Source of the DNA: Cymodocea nodosa
Lineage: Eukaryota; Streptophyta; Magnoliopsida; Alismatales; Cymodoceaceae
Assembly: GCA_036874045.1 (NCBI GenBank)
Contig: JAZBRI010000009.1
Span: 930,001 to 994,000, forward strand
Direction of reading: 5' to 3'
DNA: 64,000 bases
The position numbers and the translations under genes are program-made. Positions 11,692 through 24,335 of the stretch are shown piece after piece (the stretch's first letter is position 1; every line of letters starts with the position of its first letter). The notes under the pieces are model-generated. The model searched no databases, had not been told where the DNA came from, and saw only the letters and a list, made by a program, of their open reading frames with translations.

Positions 11692-14291
11692 TCACAAGCA
11701 TCTTTGTCTTCGAAAAAGATTGATCAGAGTATTTGAAATTTGCCTTGCAATTTCTGTACTTACTCTATTGATTTGTTCAATTATTGCTTGATCTAAATCA
11801 GAATGTGAAATTTGTGACTGTTGCTATAAAAATTCAGTATTTATGTCTGTATGTAAAGCTGTATGTGTATCTATATTTATACCTATATTTGTATCTGTAT
11901 GTTGCTGTTATTCTGAAAATTGTGTCGACCATTGCTGTTGTGACTGATTTTGCCAATCCTGTTGTTGTTGTTGTTGTTGCTGTTGAATTACAAGTGCATC
12001 AGCTTCCTGGTATTGTTGTAGTTCCTTTGCAAAAAAAGATCTTGATTTTAATCTTTTCTGTGGTCAAGGTGTAATATCTGTTTGACTTGCCACAATTCTC
12101 AAAAGTGTATCACCATAAAATAATTTACTCTACAAGTTTAAGATATGAGAAATGAAAATATCATACCAGTTCACCTGTATATGGTTAATTAATGCATATG
12201 TAGCATAAAGATAGCATCTGTTAACTTCTACACCATGACCAAACCTCTGAAAGAGTGAAGCATGCAGTATTTTGCAATAAAACGTGCTTAGCCATTTAAA
12301 TCATTTAGTAATCTCATTGGATTGTTGGCAGTCGGATCTTTGGCTAAACTTTTAATGTCTCATCCCAACTGATAAATCTATTTTCTTTCTAATAATTTAA
12401 CTCCTTCATTTTTCAGATTGAGTACTTGATAAAGTAATTCTAGAGTTAAATATATATCGTAGTCTTGTATATTGGAAACAGGAATACCTTCTTCCACTAT
12501 TAAGTTTGAGTAAAAACAACTTATAATTTTTGATATAACTAGATGGCCTAGTTGTTGTGGAAGTAGAGTCAACAAGCCTTGAAATTCAAACATTTCTCGT
12601 ATATGTGCTATCCTTTCAAACTTAACTGGTCTTGAATATAAAACTATAAAAGTTTTATATGTCTAAAATTTTTCATAATAGGAACTATTTCTGAACCATA
12701 ATAATATATTTTCGTCTAAATTCTATTCAGGATTAGGTATTTTCCTGTCATGATGTTCTGATCTAGGACTTATTTCAACATTATCAACAACATCTATATT
12801 TTCAGATCTTTTAGAACTAGTGGAATTTCTATCAAAGCTAGTATAAATGTTTGAAATATCTGTTATTGTCGTATCAATAATCTGCTAAATTTCCTCTGTT
12901 TGTACTTCTTGAAACATATCGGTATCAACAATCTCTGTATTATTTTGTCTATCAACAACATTTATGTCAATAATTGGTCTATATAACAATTGTCTCTGTA
13001 TGAAAGAATGTTCCATATCTGTTTGTGGAATAGAATCATCTTGTATTTCTGAAACTTCTATAATTGAGACATTGGTAGTGTTGTATTCTATTTGCAACTG
13101 TGTAGTTTGTTGATTATATACATTTATCAACAAATATACTGTATACTATAACAAACATAACCACATGTATAAACTGTAATATAAGCAACTATACCAAAAC
13201 TCAAAAGTCTCTATCCGAGAAATAGTAAGAGGAAGAATAGTTGTACATTCCTCTTCAGATGAAATATCATCAAAATTCACTGACTTAGTGTCTATGTCAT
13301 CAAAAATATAATCAAGATTGATATCATCTGTGTATATATCATCAAAATTTCCTACATGTTCTCTTTCTATAGGAAAAGAATGTTGGCTTGCGGCATGATG
13401 TAAAAAATTGTCCATTGTATTAAAAGAAACATTATGCACTAATGTGACACAATACCTTAGAGTGTATGCTTGTAATCTGATATTTGTCACATATGTTAGG
13501 ATTCTTGAAACAAAATGCTGTCCAACTTGTGCAATGGAATAGAGTTTTCCATTTTTCAACGATTCTTCTCTTTGCTACAATATGCCTTGTACACCTGCAG
13601 TCAGTCCAAAATATTCTAATGTCTTCTTTTTCCAACTATATGTTTGCAGTGTTTCTGGTTGTTTAGGAGGTTCTAAAGTTTTCTTAATTTCTCCTGTTAA
13701 AGGCATCTGTGGTCTTGATGGTCCTTCACCATGATGCCTAGGTGGTAATAATGGAATATAGAGTTTTAAGCTCTCAACCTTTGCCATTTTTAGTTGATAA
13801 ACTTTATGTCCTTCACTACAAAGGCCCATTTTCCAAATGGCAGTTTTCTATTCATCAATAAATTATTGAATGTCATCTAAAACAGTTGGGGGAAAATAAT
13901 GTTGGGAATACAAAGACTCTAATTCCCTATTGGCATTTTCTATCATTGATCCCCATTTCTTTCCATAATAAGGGATAGACTATACCAATTTTTTATGTAC
14001 ATGTCCAAAACTTGTAACAATCGCAGGGTTAGGTTGTAAAGTTCGTTTCCATAGTTGTAATGCGGAAAGTTCGGTTTATTTTAGTCTAAACTTTGTTTCA
14101 GCATAATTTTGAATAAATTTCCAATAGAAATTTTTCTTTTCTTGAACAGCTTTTCTAATTTCATGTAGTACTTCATTAGAAAAAGTATACCTTGAGTAAA
14201 TGTCTTTGATCTCACTTTCTATCTTCTGAAGTTCCATCTCTTTTTTTTGCACTTTTATTATTCTACCACATCCTCATCTACGTCCTAACAT
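11692..14291 (-). pseudogene. C1 envelope-like gene (broken)
   Basis: Minus-strand frame from an ATG at 14291 to a stop at 11692, about 865 codons, interrupted by stops. In order: basic/charged N-terminus; a readable block at 13575-13829 (YIPLLPPRHHGEGPSRPQMP); an acidic block with repeated DDIxTDDI motifs (13146-13559); the shared domain FEFQGLLTLL...ISCFYSNL...LNLKNEGVKLL (12378-12593); a poly-Gln run (CAA/CAG repeat, 11963-11985 region); and a C-terminus NTLINLFRRQRCL. It is collinear with the A copy at 24512-26772. No membrane segment is evident. Function unknown; 'envelope-like' refers to position only. Confidence 0.7.
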
Positions 14292-16298
14292 TGTCGATTA
14301 ATCTTCGCTGTTCATTGTAGAACTTAATGGAAGTAAAGATTGTAAAACTAGGGTTTTACCAAGGTAGAAACACAAAAGATTGTCAGTAAAACATTTATAA
14401 CTCTTCGAGTTTATAAATGGATAAACGGATTCAATCATTGAATTCATAAATATAAGATCTGTTATTGATAAATAACTCGAATGCTTACAATAACTATACG
14501 GGTTTTACAATCGACAAAAGCAGAATACTTAGCATAATTGTTCGTGTAAAGAAAATAACTATTGGCTAATTAAAAAATGAGAAAACTCGAAGACTTATGA
14601 TAACTATTTGAGTTTTAAGAGCAGTAAAGCACATAACTATATGACAAACTGGAATAGTTATTGTCAGATTTTAAGTCTTTAAAAAAATAGTAATATTAAG
14701 TTAACTGTTTGAGCTTTTCGGATGGATATGCGAAAAAGTCAAAGACTTAAGCATAATTGTTCGAGTTTCAACATGAGACAGAATAAAGTAATTAAATTCA
14801 ACATGTGCATAATTCTAACTTAAGGTGTTCAGATACTTCGGATACTTACAAACTTAACTATTCGATGCTCAGATGCATTTTAGAGAGTTACCAGATAAGT
14901 TACCGAACATTCACTTAAGTCATGCATTAAGGTGTCAACATGTGTACACCAGGAAATAATAAAATATTCTCTAATCGTTGAAAAATATAATTGTCTAGTA
15001 CATGCAATATAACTTTCCGAAATAATAGAAAATTCGTTTAAGAATTAAAAAGCTTGTAATTCACTAACAGTTCAGAAATGTACTTAAATAATGTTAATTT
15101 CCTGAGATTATGCATATTTTTTCATTAAAGTATATAATAATTCATAATTGTTGAATTCTTATATGATAAATTACTCTCCCTACATAAATGTAGTCTAGAG
15201 AATCTATGACATACTTAAACTAGGTTGCAAGGCCTCAAATAGATATGTCATTTAAGTTCAAAATCTAGCATACTTAAATTGGGTTGCAAAGCCCTAAATA
15301 GATGTGTTATTTAAGTTCAAAATCTAGCGTACTTAAATTGGGTTGCGAAGCCTTAAATAGATGTGAGTCTTTTTTTTTAATTGAAATACAGAAATAAGTA
15401 ATAGATTTAACAATTTAGACTTTCTAGCTTTTATCTTATTTAGTTTACAAAAGAAAATTCATAGAGATATACCTTCAGGTAATTTAAAAGAATTCAATAA
15501 TGAGTACACAAACTTAAGAAAATAATTGCATTACATTATGTGTAAAGGATAGATAATAACAAAGAAAAATAATAAAGATTATATGCACAGATTATGATAG
15601 AATTGTTATAACACCTGTAAAAGAAATTAAGCTTGAGTACATTGCCTCTTTTCTTTTTTTTAATTTATACATATGTATTTTATATATTACCTCCCACAAT
15701 ATCATCTTTTTACGTGATCACAATCCCTTACTTAGGGGAAAGATAACCAGTTACTCAATGATAAGTGAGAATAGGTAATTTTTTTATTTTTTATAACTTA
15801 AATAGAATCTGAACTACTTGTAAAATGAGTTTTCAATCAGCACATCCCAAACCAGTTGGTTCAAGTGACTAGGGTTTAAGATCCCCCAACAGACTTAATT
15901 ACTCAAGCAATTGCAGATAAACAATAAAATAAGACAGTAAATTGAATAAGAGACAACCGTAAGACCTAATTTTTCTAACAGTATGTTAATAACTTTCCTT
16001 TAAAAAATAGTACATATTTTCTATGTATTTTTCAGTTAAAATCTCTATAAGGGCATATACATAAGTAACAAAAATACAGTTGGCACTCATATTGAATCAA
16101 ATTAACTTTCCTTAAGTAACCTTTTCTAAATTTTTCTTAAGTAAATTAACTTCAATAAAAATTAGAATTTCATAAATTCTTAACTATTAGAAAATAATAA
16201 TTCGAAAATAGATATATATATATATATTGATAATAAAGAAATTAAATTCTAAAACTATCTTATAACAAACCAAAATGTTATGTAATGAACAAGACAAT
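14292..16298 (-). other. C1 pol-to-env spacer, with an embedded L1 LTR fragment
   Basis: No coding sequence. 14390-14780 has C1-LTR-like AACTCGAATAGTTATT motifs. 14790-15173 is similar, base for base with gaps, to the first ~400 bases of the gypsy L1 LTR in minus orientation (compare 6350-6740). It is followed by a 59-bp tandem repeat and AT-rich sequence including a (TA)n run near 16213. Long non-coding spacers here are usual in Sireviruses; the gypsy LTR piece is not. Confidence 0.6.
15212..15368. repeat. 59-bp tandem repeat, about 2.7 copies
   Basis: Units start at TACTTAAA 15212, 15271 and 15330, exactly 59 bp apart, each with GGTTGC(A/G)A(A/G)GCC and AAATAGATGTG. Copies differ at a handful of bases. 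Lies in the C1 spacer. Confidence 0.85.
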
Positions 16299-16910
16299 TT
16301 AAACATCAGATAACCTACAGATACCAAATTCTAATTGTAATTTTGAAACGGTATTCTCATCTAAGGGTTTTGTAAATAGATCTGCTAATTGTTCTATGGT
16401 AGGAACAAAATTTAATATTATTTTTCCTTTTATAACATTATCCCTTAGAAAATGAGGTCGAACTTCTATATGTTTAGCTCGTGAATGTAAGACAGGATTT
16501 TTAGACAAACTTATTGTAGAACTACTATCACAGAAAATCTTAGTTGGTTCATAGGCTAAATTAAAATCTTTTAAAGTTTGTCTGATCCATAGGATTTGAG
16601 CACAACAAAATGCAGCAGCCATATATTCAACTTCAGTTGTAGATAATGATACACAATTTTGCTTTTTGTTAAACCATGACACTAAAGAATTTCCTAATAA
16701 TTGACATGTGCCACTAGTGCTTTTTCTTTCAGACTTACATCCTGCGAAATCAGTATCACTATAAGCTATGAAATTTAGAGAACCGTGTTTAAAGTAAAAC
16801 AATCCGAAATTGATGGTTCCTAATAGATATTTAAAAATTCGTTTAACAGCAAGTAGGTGTGATTCTTTAGAATTAGATTGATATCTAGCACAACTACACA
16901 CACTAAACAT
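16299..16910 (-). pseudogene. C1 RNase H domain of copia pol
   Basis: A 203-residue open stretch with all copia RNase H hallmarks: KRIFKYLLGTINFGL, YSDTDFAGCKSERKSTSG, VSLSTTEVEYMAAA, CDSSSTISLSKNPVLHSR, KHIEVRPHFLRD and ADLFTKPLDE. Catalytic acids (D of YSDTDFAG, E of TTEVEY, D of FCDSSS) are kept. Normally continuous with the RT, but a stop-bearing gap (16911-17108) separates them. It would remove RNA from RNA-DNA hybrids. Confidence 0.92.
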
Positions 16911-17108
16911 AATATATGGTCAGCTAGTTGTTAAATAAAGTAATGAACCAATCATACTTCTATATTATTTTATATCTATAGTTTTTCTAGAGTCATCTTT
17001 ATCTAACTTAGTGATAGTACTCATTGGTGTATTCTTTGTTTTAGTGTTGTCTAAACCAAACCACTTTAATAAATCTCGAGTATATTTTTCTTATGGAATA
17101 AAAGTACC

Positions 17109-18080
17109 CTAATCTAATTGCTTAATTTGTAAGCCTAGGAAAAATGATAGTTCACCCATCATACTCATTTCAAATTGATTAGTCATGTCTTTCGAAAAAG
17201 ACTCATCTAATTTATCATTTCTTGCTCTAAATATGATGTCATCTACATAGATTTGAACTACCAATATATCTTTTTCGACCTTCTTGATAAAAAGAGTGTA
17301 ATCTGCCTTTCCCATAGAATACCCTTTTTCCATAAGAAATTTAGATAATCTCTCATACCAAGACCTAGGGGCTTGTTTAAGGCCATATGGTGCCTTCTTA
17401 AGCTTGTAAACATACTCAGGATGCTTTGAATCTTCAAAACCTAGAGGTTGTTTTACATAAACTTCTTCTTTTATATATCCATTTAAAAAAGTAGTCTTAA
17501 CATCCATTTGATATAATTTGAAACTCATATAACAAGCATATGTTAACAAAATTTGTATTGATTCTAGTCTAGCAATAGTAGCAAATGTTTCATCATAGTC
17601 AATTCCTTCCTCTTGCTTGTAACCTTGAGCAACTAACCTAGCTTTATTTTTAACTATATGTCCATCCTGATCAACTTTGTTTCTAAATACCTACCTTGTT
17701 CCTATTATGGAATGATTTTTAGGTGGTGGAACTAGATCCCATACCTCATTTTTTATAAATTAATTTAGCTCATCTTGCATAACTAAATACCAAAATTCAT
17801 CTTCTAAGGCATCTTCAATTTTATTAGGTTCTAGTAAGGAAACAAATGAATAAGTACCACAAATGTTGACTACTGATGACCTAGTCCTAACTCCTTGATT
17901 AGGATCGCCTATTATCTGATCAATAAGAGGAGATGAAGCATAACGCCGATTTTTATGTTGTTTGACATTTTCTATAGGTATGACATTATTTTCTTCTAAA
18001 TCTTCATCATTTAAGTTTATATTTCTTATTCCGTCAGATAATCTCTCAATTTCTCTATCAACATCATTTGGTATCATTTT
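17109..18080 (-). pseudogene. C1 copia reverse transcriptase
   Basis: 17109-17549 reads [34 protein letters not shown] and the catalytic YVDDIIF box, ending [13 protein letters not shown]. 17760-18077 is the upstream part, with SSPLIDQIIGDPNQGVRTRS, a normal linker before copia RT, and DALEDEFWYLVMQDELN at the RT start. Stops at 17549-17760 break the chain. The active-site acids are intact. Confidence 0.92.
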
Positions 18081-18089
18081 TGGGAGAAT

Positions 18090-19050
18090 TTATGAATCAA
18101 TGTTTTCAACATGTCTAAAATCCAAATGAGAATTTTCATGAAATTTCACATGTAGAGTTTCCTTAATGGTTTTTGTTGATTTGTTATATACTCTATATGC
18201 CTTACTTCTAATAGAATAACCACAAAAATACCCTCATCTGATTTGACTCTAAATTTGTCTCTACGTTCCTTAGTATTTAAAATAAAACACTTGCAGCCAA
18301 AGGATTTTAAATAACTTATTTTGGGAACCCTGTTATACCATATCTCATAAGGAGTTTTATCTAAAATTGGTCTTAGATGTACTCTATTTATAATATAACA
18401 TGTTGTATGAACTATTTCTGCCTAAAGAGATAGGGGTAACTTATTTTCATTTAACATGGTTCTAGACATTTCTTGAAGTAATCTGTTTTTACGTTCTACT
18501 ATCTCATTTTGTGAAGGAGCTCTTGGAAATGAGTACCTATGATCTATGCCTAATTCTTCATAAAGGGTGTCCATTTGATCATTATCAAATTCTATACCAT
18601 AATCACTCCTAAGTTTTTGAATTTTAACATTTTGCTCATTCTGATCATTATTACAGAATATCTTAAATATTTCAAAAACTTCAATTTTATTAGCTAGAAA
18701 ATAAACCCAAGTAAACCTAGAATAATCATCAACTAGTACAAAAGCATAATGTTTACCTCCTCGATTGGTTGTCCTAGTAGGTCCAAATAAATCCATATGC
18801 ACTAGTTCTAAATCTCCTTTGCTTGTTATTTCATTTAAACTTTTAAAGGATGTTTTATGTAATTTACCTAGTTGACATGCATCACACAAACTCTTTCGAG
18901 TACTTAATACTAGGTAAACCTCTAACTAGATTCTTTTTAGGCATCTTTTGTAATAATTTTAAGTTTAAGTGTCCTAGCCTTCTATGCCATAAAATAACTT
19001 CATCCGATTTTGCAATTAAGCAGGCATTGTCTTTAATAATATCAGAAGGC
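18090..19050 (-). pseudogene. C1 copia integrase with GAG-pre-integrase segment
   Basis: Minus strand. 18882-19050 carries LWHRRLGHLNLKLLQKM; 18422-18889 carries CDACQLGKLHKTSFKS, HMDLFGPTRT, DYSRFTWVYFL, RSDYGIEF and PSQNEIVERKNRLLQEM. That is the zinc-binding Cys pair and the D,D,E triad. At 18882-18895 the frame breaks inside TTTGTGTGATGC. Comparison with element A (KDF-M-CDTC) shows two bases lost from a TG run. The C-terminal part continues with stops to about 18090. Confidence 0.9.
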
Positions 19051-19059
19051 AAATTCAGA

Positions 19060-19443
19060 ATACAAACATATCCTTTCTTGTATGTAGTGAATAAATTTGT
19101 AGATATGTCCATAATTTTATAAGAATCTTTTTCAAAAATTACTTTGTAAAACTTCATTAAAACAAGAACACTCAATAAATTAAAACCTAAGTTTTCCACT
19201 AATAAGACATCATTTATAAAATATTTTTCAGTTACTTGAACCTTGCCAGACCCAAGGATATTTATTTTGCTTTTATTTCCAAAGGTAACTTGTCCGTTCT
19301 TGGTAATTGTTACTTCTGTAAGTAATCGTATATCTCTAGTCATGAAGCTGGATGCTCCATTGTCCATTATCTATTTTGATTTGTGTACCTACAAAACAAT
19401 TAAAAAGAGATTTTATCTCTTGGAATCCATTTCTAAGTGGGTC
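19060..19443 (-). pseudogene. C1 copia protease
   Basis: Frame after WIPRDK reads DNGASSFMTRDIRLL, the copia aspartic protease start, and NLGFNLLSV further on. The usual catalytic triplet is D-S-G; here it is D-N-G, a one-base change, while element A keeps DSGASSHMTR at the same place. The stop before KWIPRDK at the gag junction is a TAG where Gln is expected. Confidence 0.85.
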
Positions 19444-21218
19444 CAAGAATTTTAGAGAGAGTCATATCAAAATAATCAATATTTTTAAACTTTAACTTAT
19501 CTATTTTATAATAATTATTCCTATGTTTATTTCTCTTAGTGTTATAATTAATAGAACATTTATCTCTATGTAAACCAGAGTTGAAATTTTCATTTCTAAC
19601 ATTATTTGATTGCTGATTCCAATATCTGATATTCTTTAAATATGAAGAAAATTGATCAAGAATATTAAGATTCTCAAATGAATTAGCTTGATTTTTCTGA
19701 AAATTTCTCTTGAAATTGTTGCATTGTGTGTTATTATTTATATGCTGCATTTTATCAATTTGCACATATTTATCTCCCTTTTTAATCACACATGGAATAG
19801 TTTCTTTTACTATTCTTAGTACTAGAAATAAAGACATTATTTTTAGCAGTACCATCATGCAATATATAATTTTCAAAAGATGCATCGTGTAAACCAATAC
19901 CATGTTTTTCTACATTTGATATTTTACTACTAAGTTCATTTGTTATGGTTTGACTATTATTCCATTTACTTAATGTAGCCTTTTGATCGTAAACCTTAAT
20001 CTTTAACATATCAATTTTTGAATTTAAATTAGTAATAGTCAGCTTCAGTTTTTCAATTTCACAAATCATTTTCTTCTTATCAGCAATTAAATTTTCACAA
20101 TTAGCATGCAATTTTCTTTCATTTGCAGTAAACTTTAAAATTTCCTATTCATGCTTTTGATTTTCTTTTTTAAATTTATTCAACGTAGAGTTCAGAAAAT
20201 CAATCTTATTTTCAGATTCATCTAGCATTTTCCTAGTGTTCTTTCCTGATGTTGAATCCTTTGTTTCTTCACTTTGTGAAGTTGAAGAGTTATCCCATGT
20301 CACTTTAAGTGTCCTTCTCTTTTTGAATTTCTTATCCTTGAAATTCCTCCTTGAATTCTTTTTATCTTTGTTGAAAGGACAATCAGTTTGAAAGTGACCC
20401 AGCCTGTTGCACTTGTAGCATATGATTTTGTCTTTTATGAATGACTTCTTCTCCATATCTCCAGATGTCTTTGCTGACCTGAAGTTCCTACATTTCTTCA
20501 ACAGATTTTTAAATTCTTTGGTCAACAACAGTAAATCATCATCAGAATCACTAATGACTTCTAAGACTTTATCAGCCTCAAAAGCCAGATCCTTTTTAGG
20601 ATTCTTCCCTTTTGGATCTAAATGTTATACTTCATAGGATGTCATATTGCCTATGAGATCATCGAGAGTATATGTATTTAAATCTTTAGACTCTTCAATA
20701 GATGTCTTTTGAGCCCAAATTTTAGTTAAAGATCTAAGGATCTTTCTTACCAAGTCTTTTTCCTCGAATTTCTTGCCTAAAGATTTTAATGAATTTACAA
20801 TCTCAAGAAAACGGGAAAACATATCAGAGATACATACATTTTCGTGCATTTTAAAAAGCTCATATTTATGTACTAACATATTAATCTTAGATTCCTTGAC
20901 CTAGTTAGTATCTTCGTTGGCAACTTCTAATGCATGCCATATCTCATATGCAGTTTGATATGCAGAAACTTTGATAAATTGATCATGAGATAAAGCACAA
21001 AACAAGATGTTTAAACCTTTAGCATTTAGTGTCATTCACTCCTTTTCATCAAAAGTCCAAGTATCATATGGAGTCGTAACTAACACTATAGGATTGCTAA
21101 TTATATGCCATAGTTTTAAATCAATTGACTGAAAGAATACTTTCATCCTATATTTCTAGTAGCCATAATTGCAACCTTCGAACATAGAAGGACGATTAGT
21201 GGTCTGTCCTTTAGTCAT
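19444..21218 (-). pseudogene. C1 Sirevirus gag (broken)
   Basis: Starts at ATG 21218 (MTKGQTTNRPSMFEG), about 105 nt after the PBS. The UBN2-type region gives ILFCALSHDQFIKV, WHALEVA, LVRKILRSLTKIW and LNTYTLDDLIGNMTSYEV. The CCHC zinc knuckle CYKCNRLGHFQTDCP (20145-20528 frame) precedes the Sirevirus phrase LKVTWDNSS. A long coiled coil follows (19782-20111: ENLIADKKKMICEIEKLKL...). The gag runs on into the protease. Frameshifts and stops are present. It would form the particle. Confidence 0.88.
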
Positions 21219-21323
21219 AACTAAGATTTCAGTATTATCTATTTTAAATAGATGATCCTAAGTAAATGATAGGAAAAACTAATTCCTAAATAGAGAAATG
21301 AAAGCTCTTAATTAAGATAAAGT

Positions 21324-21335
21324 GCTCTGATACTA
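21324..21335 (-). other. C1 primer binding site (initiator tRNA-Met type)
   Basis: The minus strand reads TAGTATCAGAGC two bases inside the LTR. The plant copia consensus is TGGTATCAGAGC; one base differs. Confidence 0.85.
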
Positions 21336-21337
21336 GT

Positions 21338-22381
21338 TGTAGGATCGTTGTATCACAACAAGGGGGGTGAATTGTGTCTTTAGTAATTAAAATTACCAAT
21401 GGATAAAACAAGAGCACAAAACACTCGTAAATAAAATTCTATTCTTTATAAACTTTAAAGATAGAATTTACAATATCTTTTTAGCTCAATTCCCTTCTTG
21501 ATGGTTTTGATACAGTAATGTCTGATATACAATTCAAATAGAAAATGAAGTCCTTATTCAAAACTAATTTTGAATTGTATAAAACCTAATCTTTATGCAC
21601 ATAGCTCCTTTCCTTGTTTTTGCTCAGCTTCTGTATCTCTTCTTCTCTAGTTGTCGAATTTCCAAACTTCTTGCGTTTGCAGCTCTTTTTTTGAAATTGC
21701 TTGGAATTTCGAACTTCTTTTGATGTTGGAAAATTTTTCTGAATATGAATATTCAAACTTAACTTTTCAGTTAGGGATCTAGATTGAATATTCAAACTTG
21801 GTTTTTGAGATTGGGATCCTCTCTTGTATTCGAACTTTATCTTCACGTTCAACATGTTCATCCACTTAATCAATAATCTACGTACTAATTTTTTTATTTA
21901 TTTCAAATTACTATCCTTTTGAATTTTCCACTTTCTCCACTATCATTTTGAATTTCCACGATCTCTACTCGTAGATTCACTGAAACTTTATCTTTGGAGT
22001 TTTGTGGAATATCTTCTAAGTCTTCGTTTTAGTTGAATACTTATCCTTTAAGTCTTGTAAAAACTCGAACACTTATCTGTAACACTTCAAGTTTTTGCAT
22101 CTACAAAACACGTGACTGAACATAGCAAAATTATCTATTCATTAGTCATTTTATAAAACTCAAACAGTTATCTATCCATGCGTAGAAAAACTCAAATAGT
22201 TATCTAACTCTTTGATTTTCAATACCGAATGCACATGGAAAACACGTGACAACTTAAAATATTAAAAACACACGTGTAGATAACTTAACTATACGAGTTT
22301 TTAACATAACTCTTTGACTAAATCGAAACGTTAACTATCCGAAAGTTTAACCGTGAAATGCTAACTATCCAAAAACTTTAA
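21338..22381 (-). repeat. C1 5' LTR, outer end missing
   Basis: Begins TGTAGGATCGTTG and follows the 3' LTR collinearly to about base 1060 of it (CTAACTATCC), where the LTR of element A starts with TGTAGGATTG. The last ~180 bases of the LTR are absent and are not found on the far side of A, so this is not a plain insertion of A. Confidence 0.85.
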
Positions 22382-23960
22382 TGTAGGATTGTATGGCTAC
22401 ACAAGAGGGGGGTGAATTGTGTTTTTCAACATTTTCGATTATAATTGAAACTTCAAAACTCATAAATAAGTCGAGACATTGTTTTCATAAAATCATTTTT
22501 ATTCAAGGTTTCAATTACAATATACAATTCAATTCTCCTTAGAAATTGTAGATGCAATTATATATCGATACCATGTTTCGTCTATACAATTTCATAACTA
22601 CAAACAGAGAAAACTAATTTATGGAATTTAAAACATTTCTCCTTGTTTGAGATCTTTCTTCTTCTTCTTCTTCTTTTTCTTCTTCAGCAATTCTTCAGTG
22701 ACAAATATCTTGTCTTTCTCTGCTTCACCGAATTTGCTTTCTTCTGATACTTCAGATTTTCAGTGATATAAATCTTACCTTTTTCTGCTTCACTGAATTT
22801 TCTTCCATATGATACTTCAGATTTTCAGTGACATAAATTTGACTTTTTCTGCTTCATTAAATTTTCTTCCATCTGAGAGCTTTTCCCCAAAAAGTGTTTT
22901 TGATCCCTAAAAAGATTTTTCGTTTGGTGTGCAGGGATAAGTGATCAACGAGAATTCTATGCCTTTTATACTGTATCTTCATTTCATGCATATCCTCCAC
23001 ATTTAATCACTACCAGTTTTCCACTTCCTCATATCTTCTCTTTTTCCTTCATCGAAATACACACGTTCTGACCTACGTTTACATTTTGAACTTTCTTTAA
23101 TCATCAATCCTGGATTTCTGAAAAATTTCCTGCAAAATAAACTTTCTCATCTAAAAATTTTTCATTAGGTGTAATAAGTAGTCGTTACTTTAATGTTAAC
23201 TAAACAAGTAACACAAGTAGATATACTTAACATTTCTAACTTAACGAGTTCCTCATGTGCCAACTCATGTGACAAGTACTGTAGCTAACTCAACGAACTA
23301 AGTCTGTGGTGTTACGATAACTCAACGAACCTTCTCTATTGTCTTATAGATAACTCAACGAACTAGTAATAAACAAATGTTTTTATAATAAGAATTTTAC
23401 CACGTGCAAAAATAACAACTTAAGTTTTATAACGCTAACCTAACACGTTACCTTAGTGTTCAATATAGCAACTCAACGCGTTTAGTTATGTTAATTTAAC
23501 AAGTTAAACATGTGCACCTCTTGTGATACAATATAACATTCGTAACTTTTAATTCACCATGTGTACAACACTAACTTAACAAGTTCTCACGTGAACTATG
23601 TTAACCTTTAAGCCTTTAACTTAACGAGTTCTCACGTGACCTCTATACAAATAACACTCTAACTTAAAGAGTTGTCTAAACGTGCACTATTCATGATACA
23701 GAAAATATAACTTTAAAACATATCATGCTTTTTAATAAAAACACACGTTAACTTAACGTTTAGTTAAATGAGAAATTAATACAACGAAACAACTAGTTAT
23801 TAATTTAGTATAATTTCAGATTCAATACAGACAAGTATTTATATCAGTAAGCTTTTTCTGTATTAATTGATGATTTTTAATTTCTTTTCACAATCAATAG
23901 TAATTGAGTAAATATGATTACTTTCATTCAGCACACATCATCAAAACAAAATACTCAACA
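22382..23960 (-). repeat. A 3' LTR
   Basis: Plus-strand ends TGTAGGATTGTATGGCTAC and ATACTCAACA. Similar to the A 5' LTR at 35076 and the B LTR at 47728. Compared with these it lacks about 240 bases around 23330, where a palindrome cluster sits in the others. A CTT/TCT-rich run lies at 22660. Confidence 0.88.
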
Positions 23961-24335
23961 ATCTCCTCCTTTTTGATGATGACAAAACCATATTAAATCA
24001 ATTATGAAATATATTTAACTCAACAAAACACCTTCACTGGGTTAAATTTTTAATTCAACAAACAAGTTTGTTGACTTAAGTTCACTTAAGCTTATTTCTA
24101 TTATTTGTGTAAAAATTCACCTCTCAAAAATAAAACTTTCAGATGTCAATAATTACATAAGTATATTTTAGATTTTAATAACCACATAATTTTCTTTCAG
24201 ATTACATTATCATATGTTATATCAACTTAAATATCATCTCCCTTTATAATATATGTAATTAAAATCATAATCATCTTCTACATTTGAATTTTTAACATTT
24301 AACATTTCTCCCCCTTTTTGTCATTAATCAAAAAG
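23961..24335 (-). promoter_or_regulatory. A polypurine tracts
   Basis: Minus strand: CATCAAAAAGGAGGAGAT touches the LTR (23961-23980), and AAAAAGGGGGAGAAAT lies at about 24303-24320. The paired layout matches C1 and the Sirevirus multiple-tract trait. The stretch between and up to 24511 is non-coding. Confidence 0.72.

Larger units (their letters stand above)
10125..22381 (-). mobile_element. C1: Sirevirus (Ty1/copia) retrotransposon, nearly complete but dead
   Basis: On the minus strand the order is 5' LTR, tRNA-iMet PBS, gag with zinc knuckle, protease, integrase, RT, RNase H, a long spacer, envelope-like gene, two purine tracts and 3' LTR. Integrase before RT marks Ty1/copia. The long coiled-coil gag, envelope-like gene and several purine tracts mark the Sirevirus group. 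The two LTRs differ at 15 of the first ~195 aligned bases by my count, mostly transitions, so the insertion is old. The 5' LTR lacks its last ~180 bases because element A starts at 22382. The 5 bases left of the 3' LTR are TGTTA; the partner duplication is lost. Confidence 0.9.

Noticed and set aside
13484..13666. Hydrophobic plus-strand frame at 13484-13666 as a small membrane protein
   Set aside because: It is the complement of the C1 envelope-like gene, whose minus-strand frames carry the recognisable domain.
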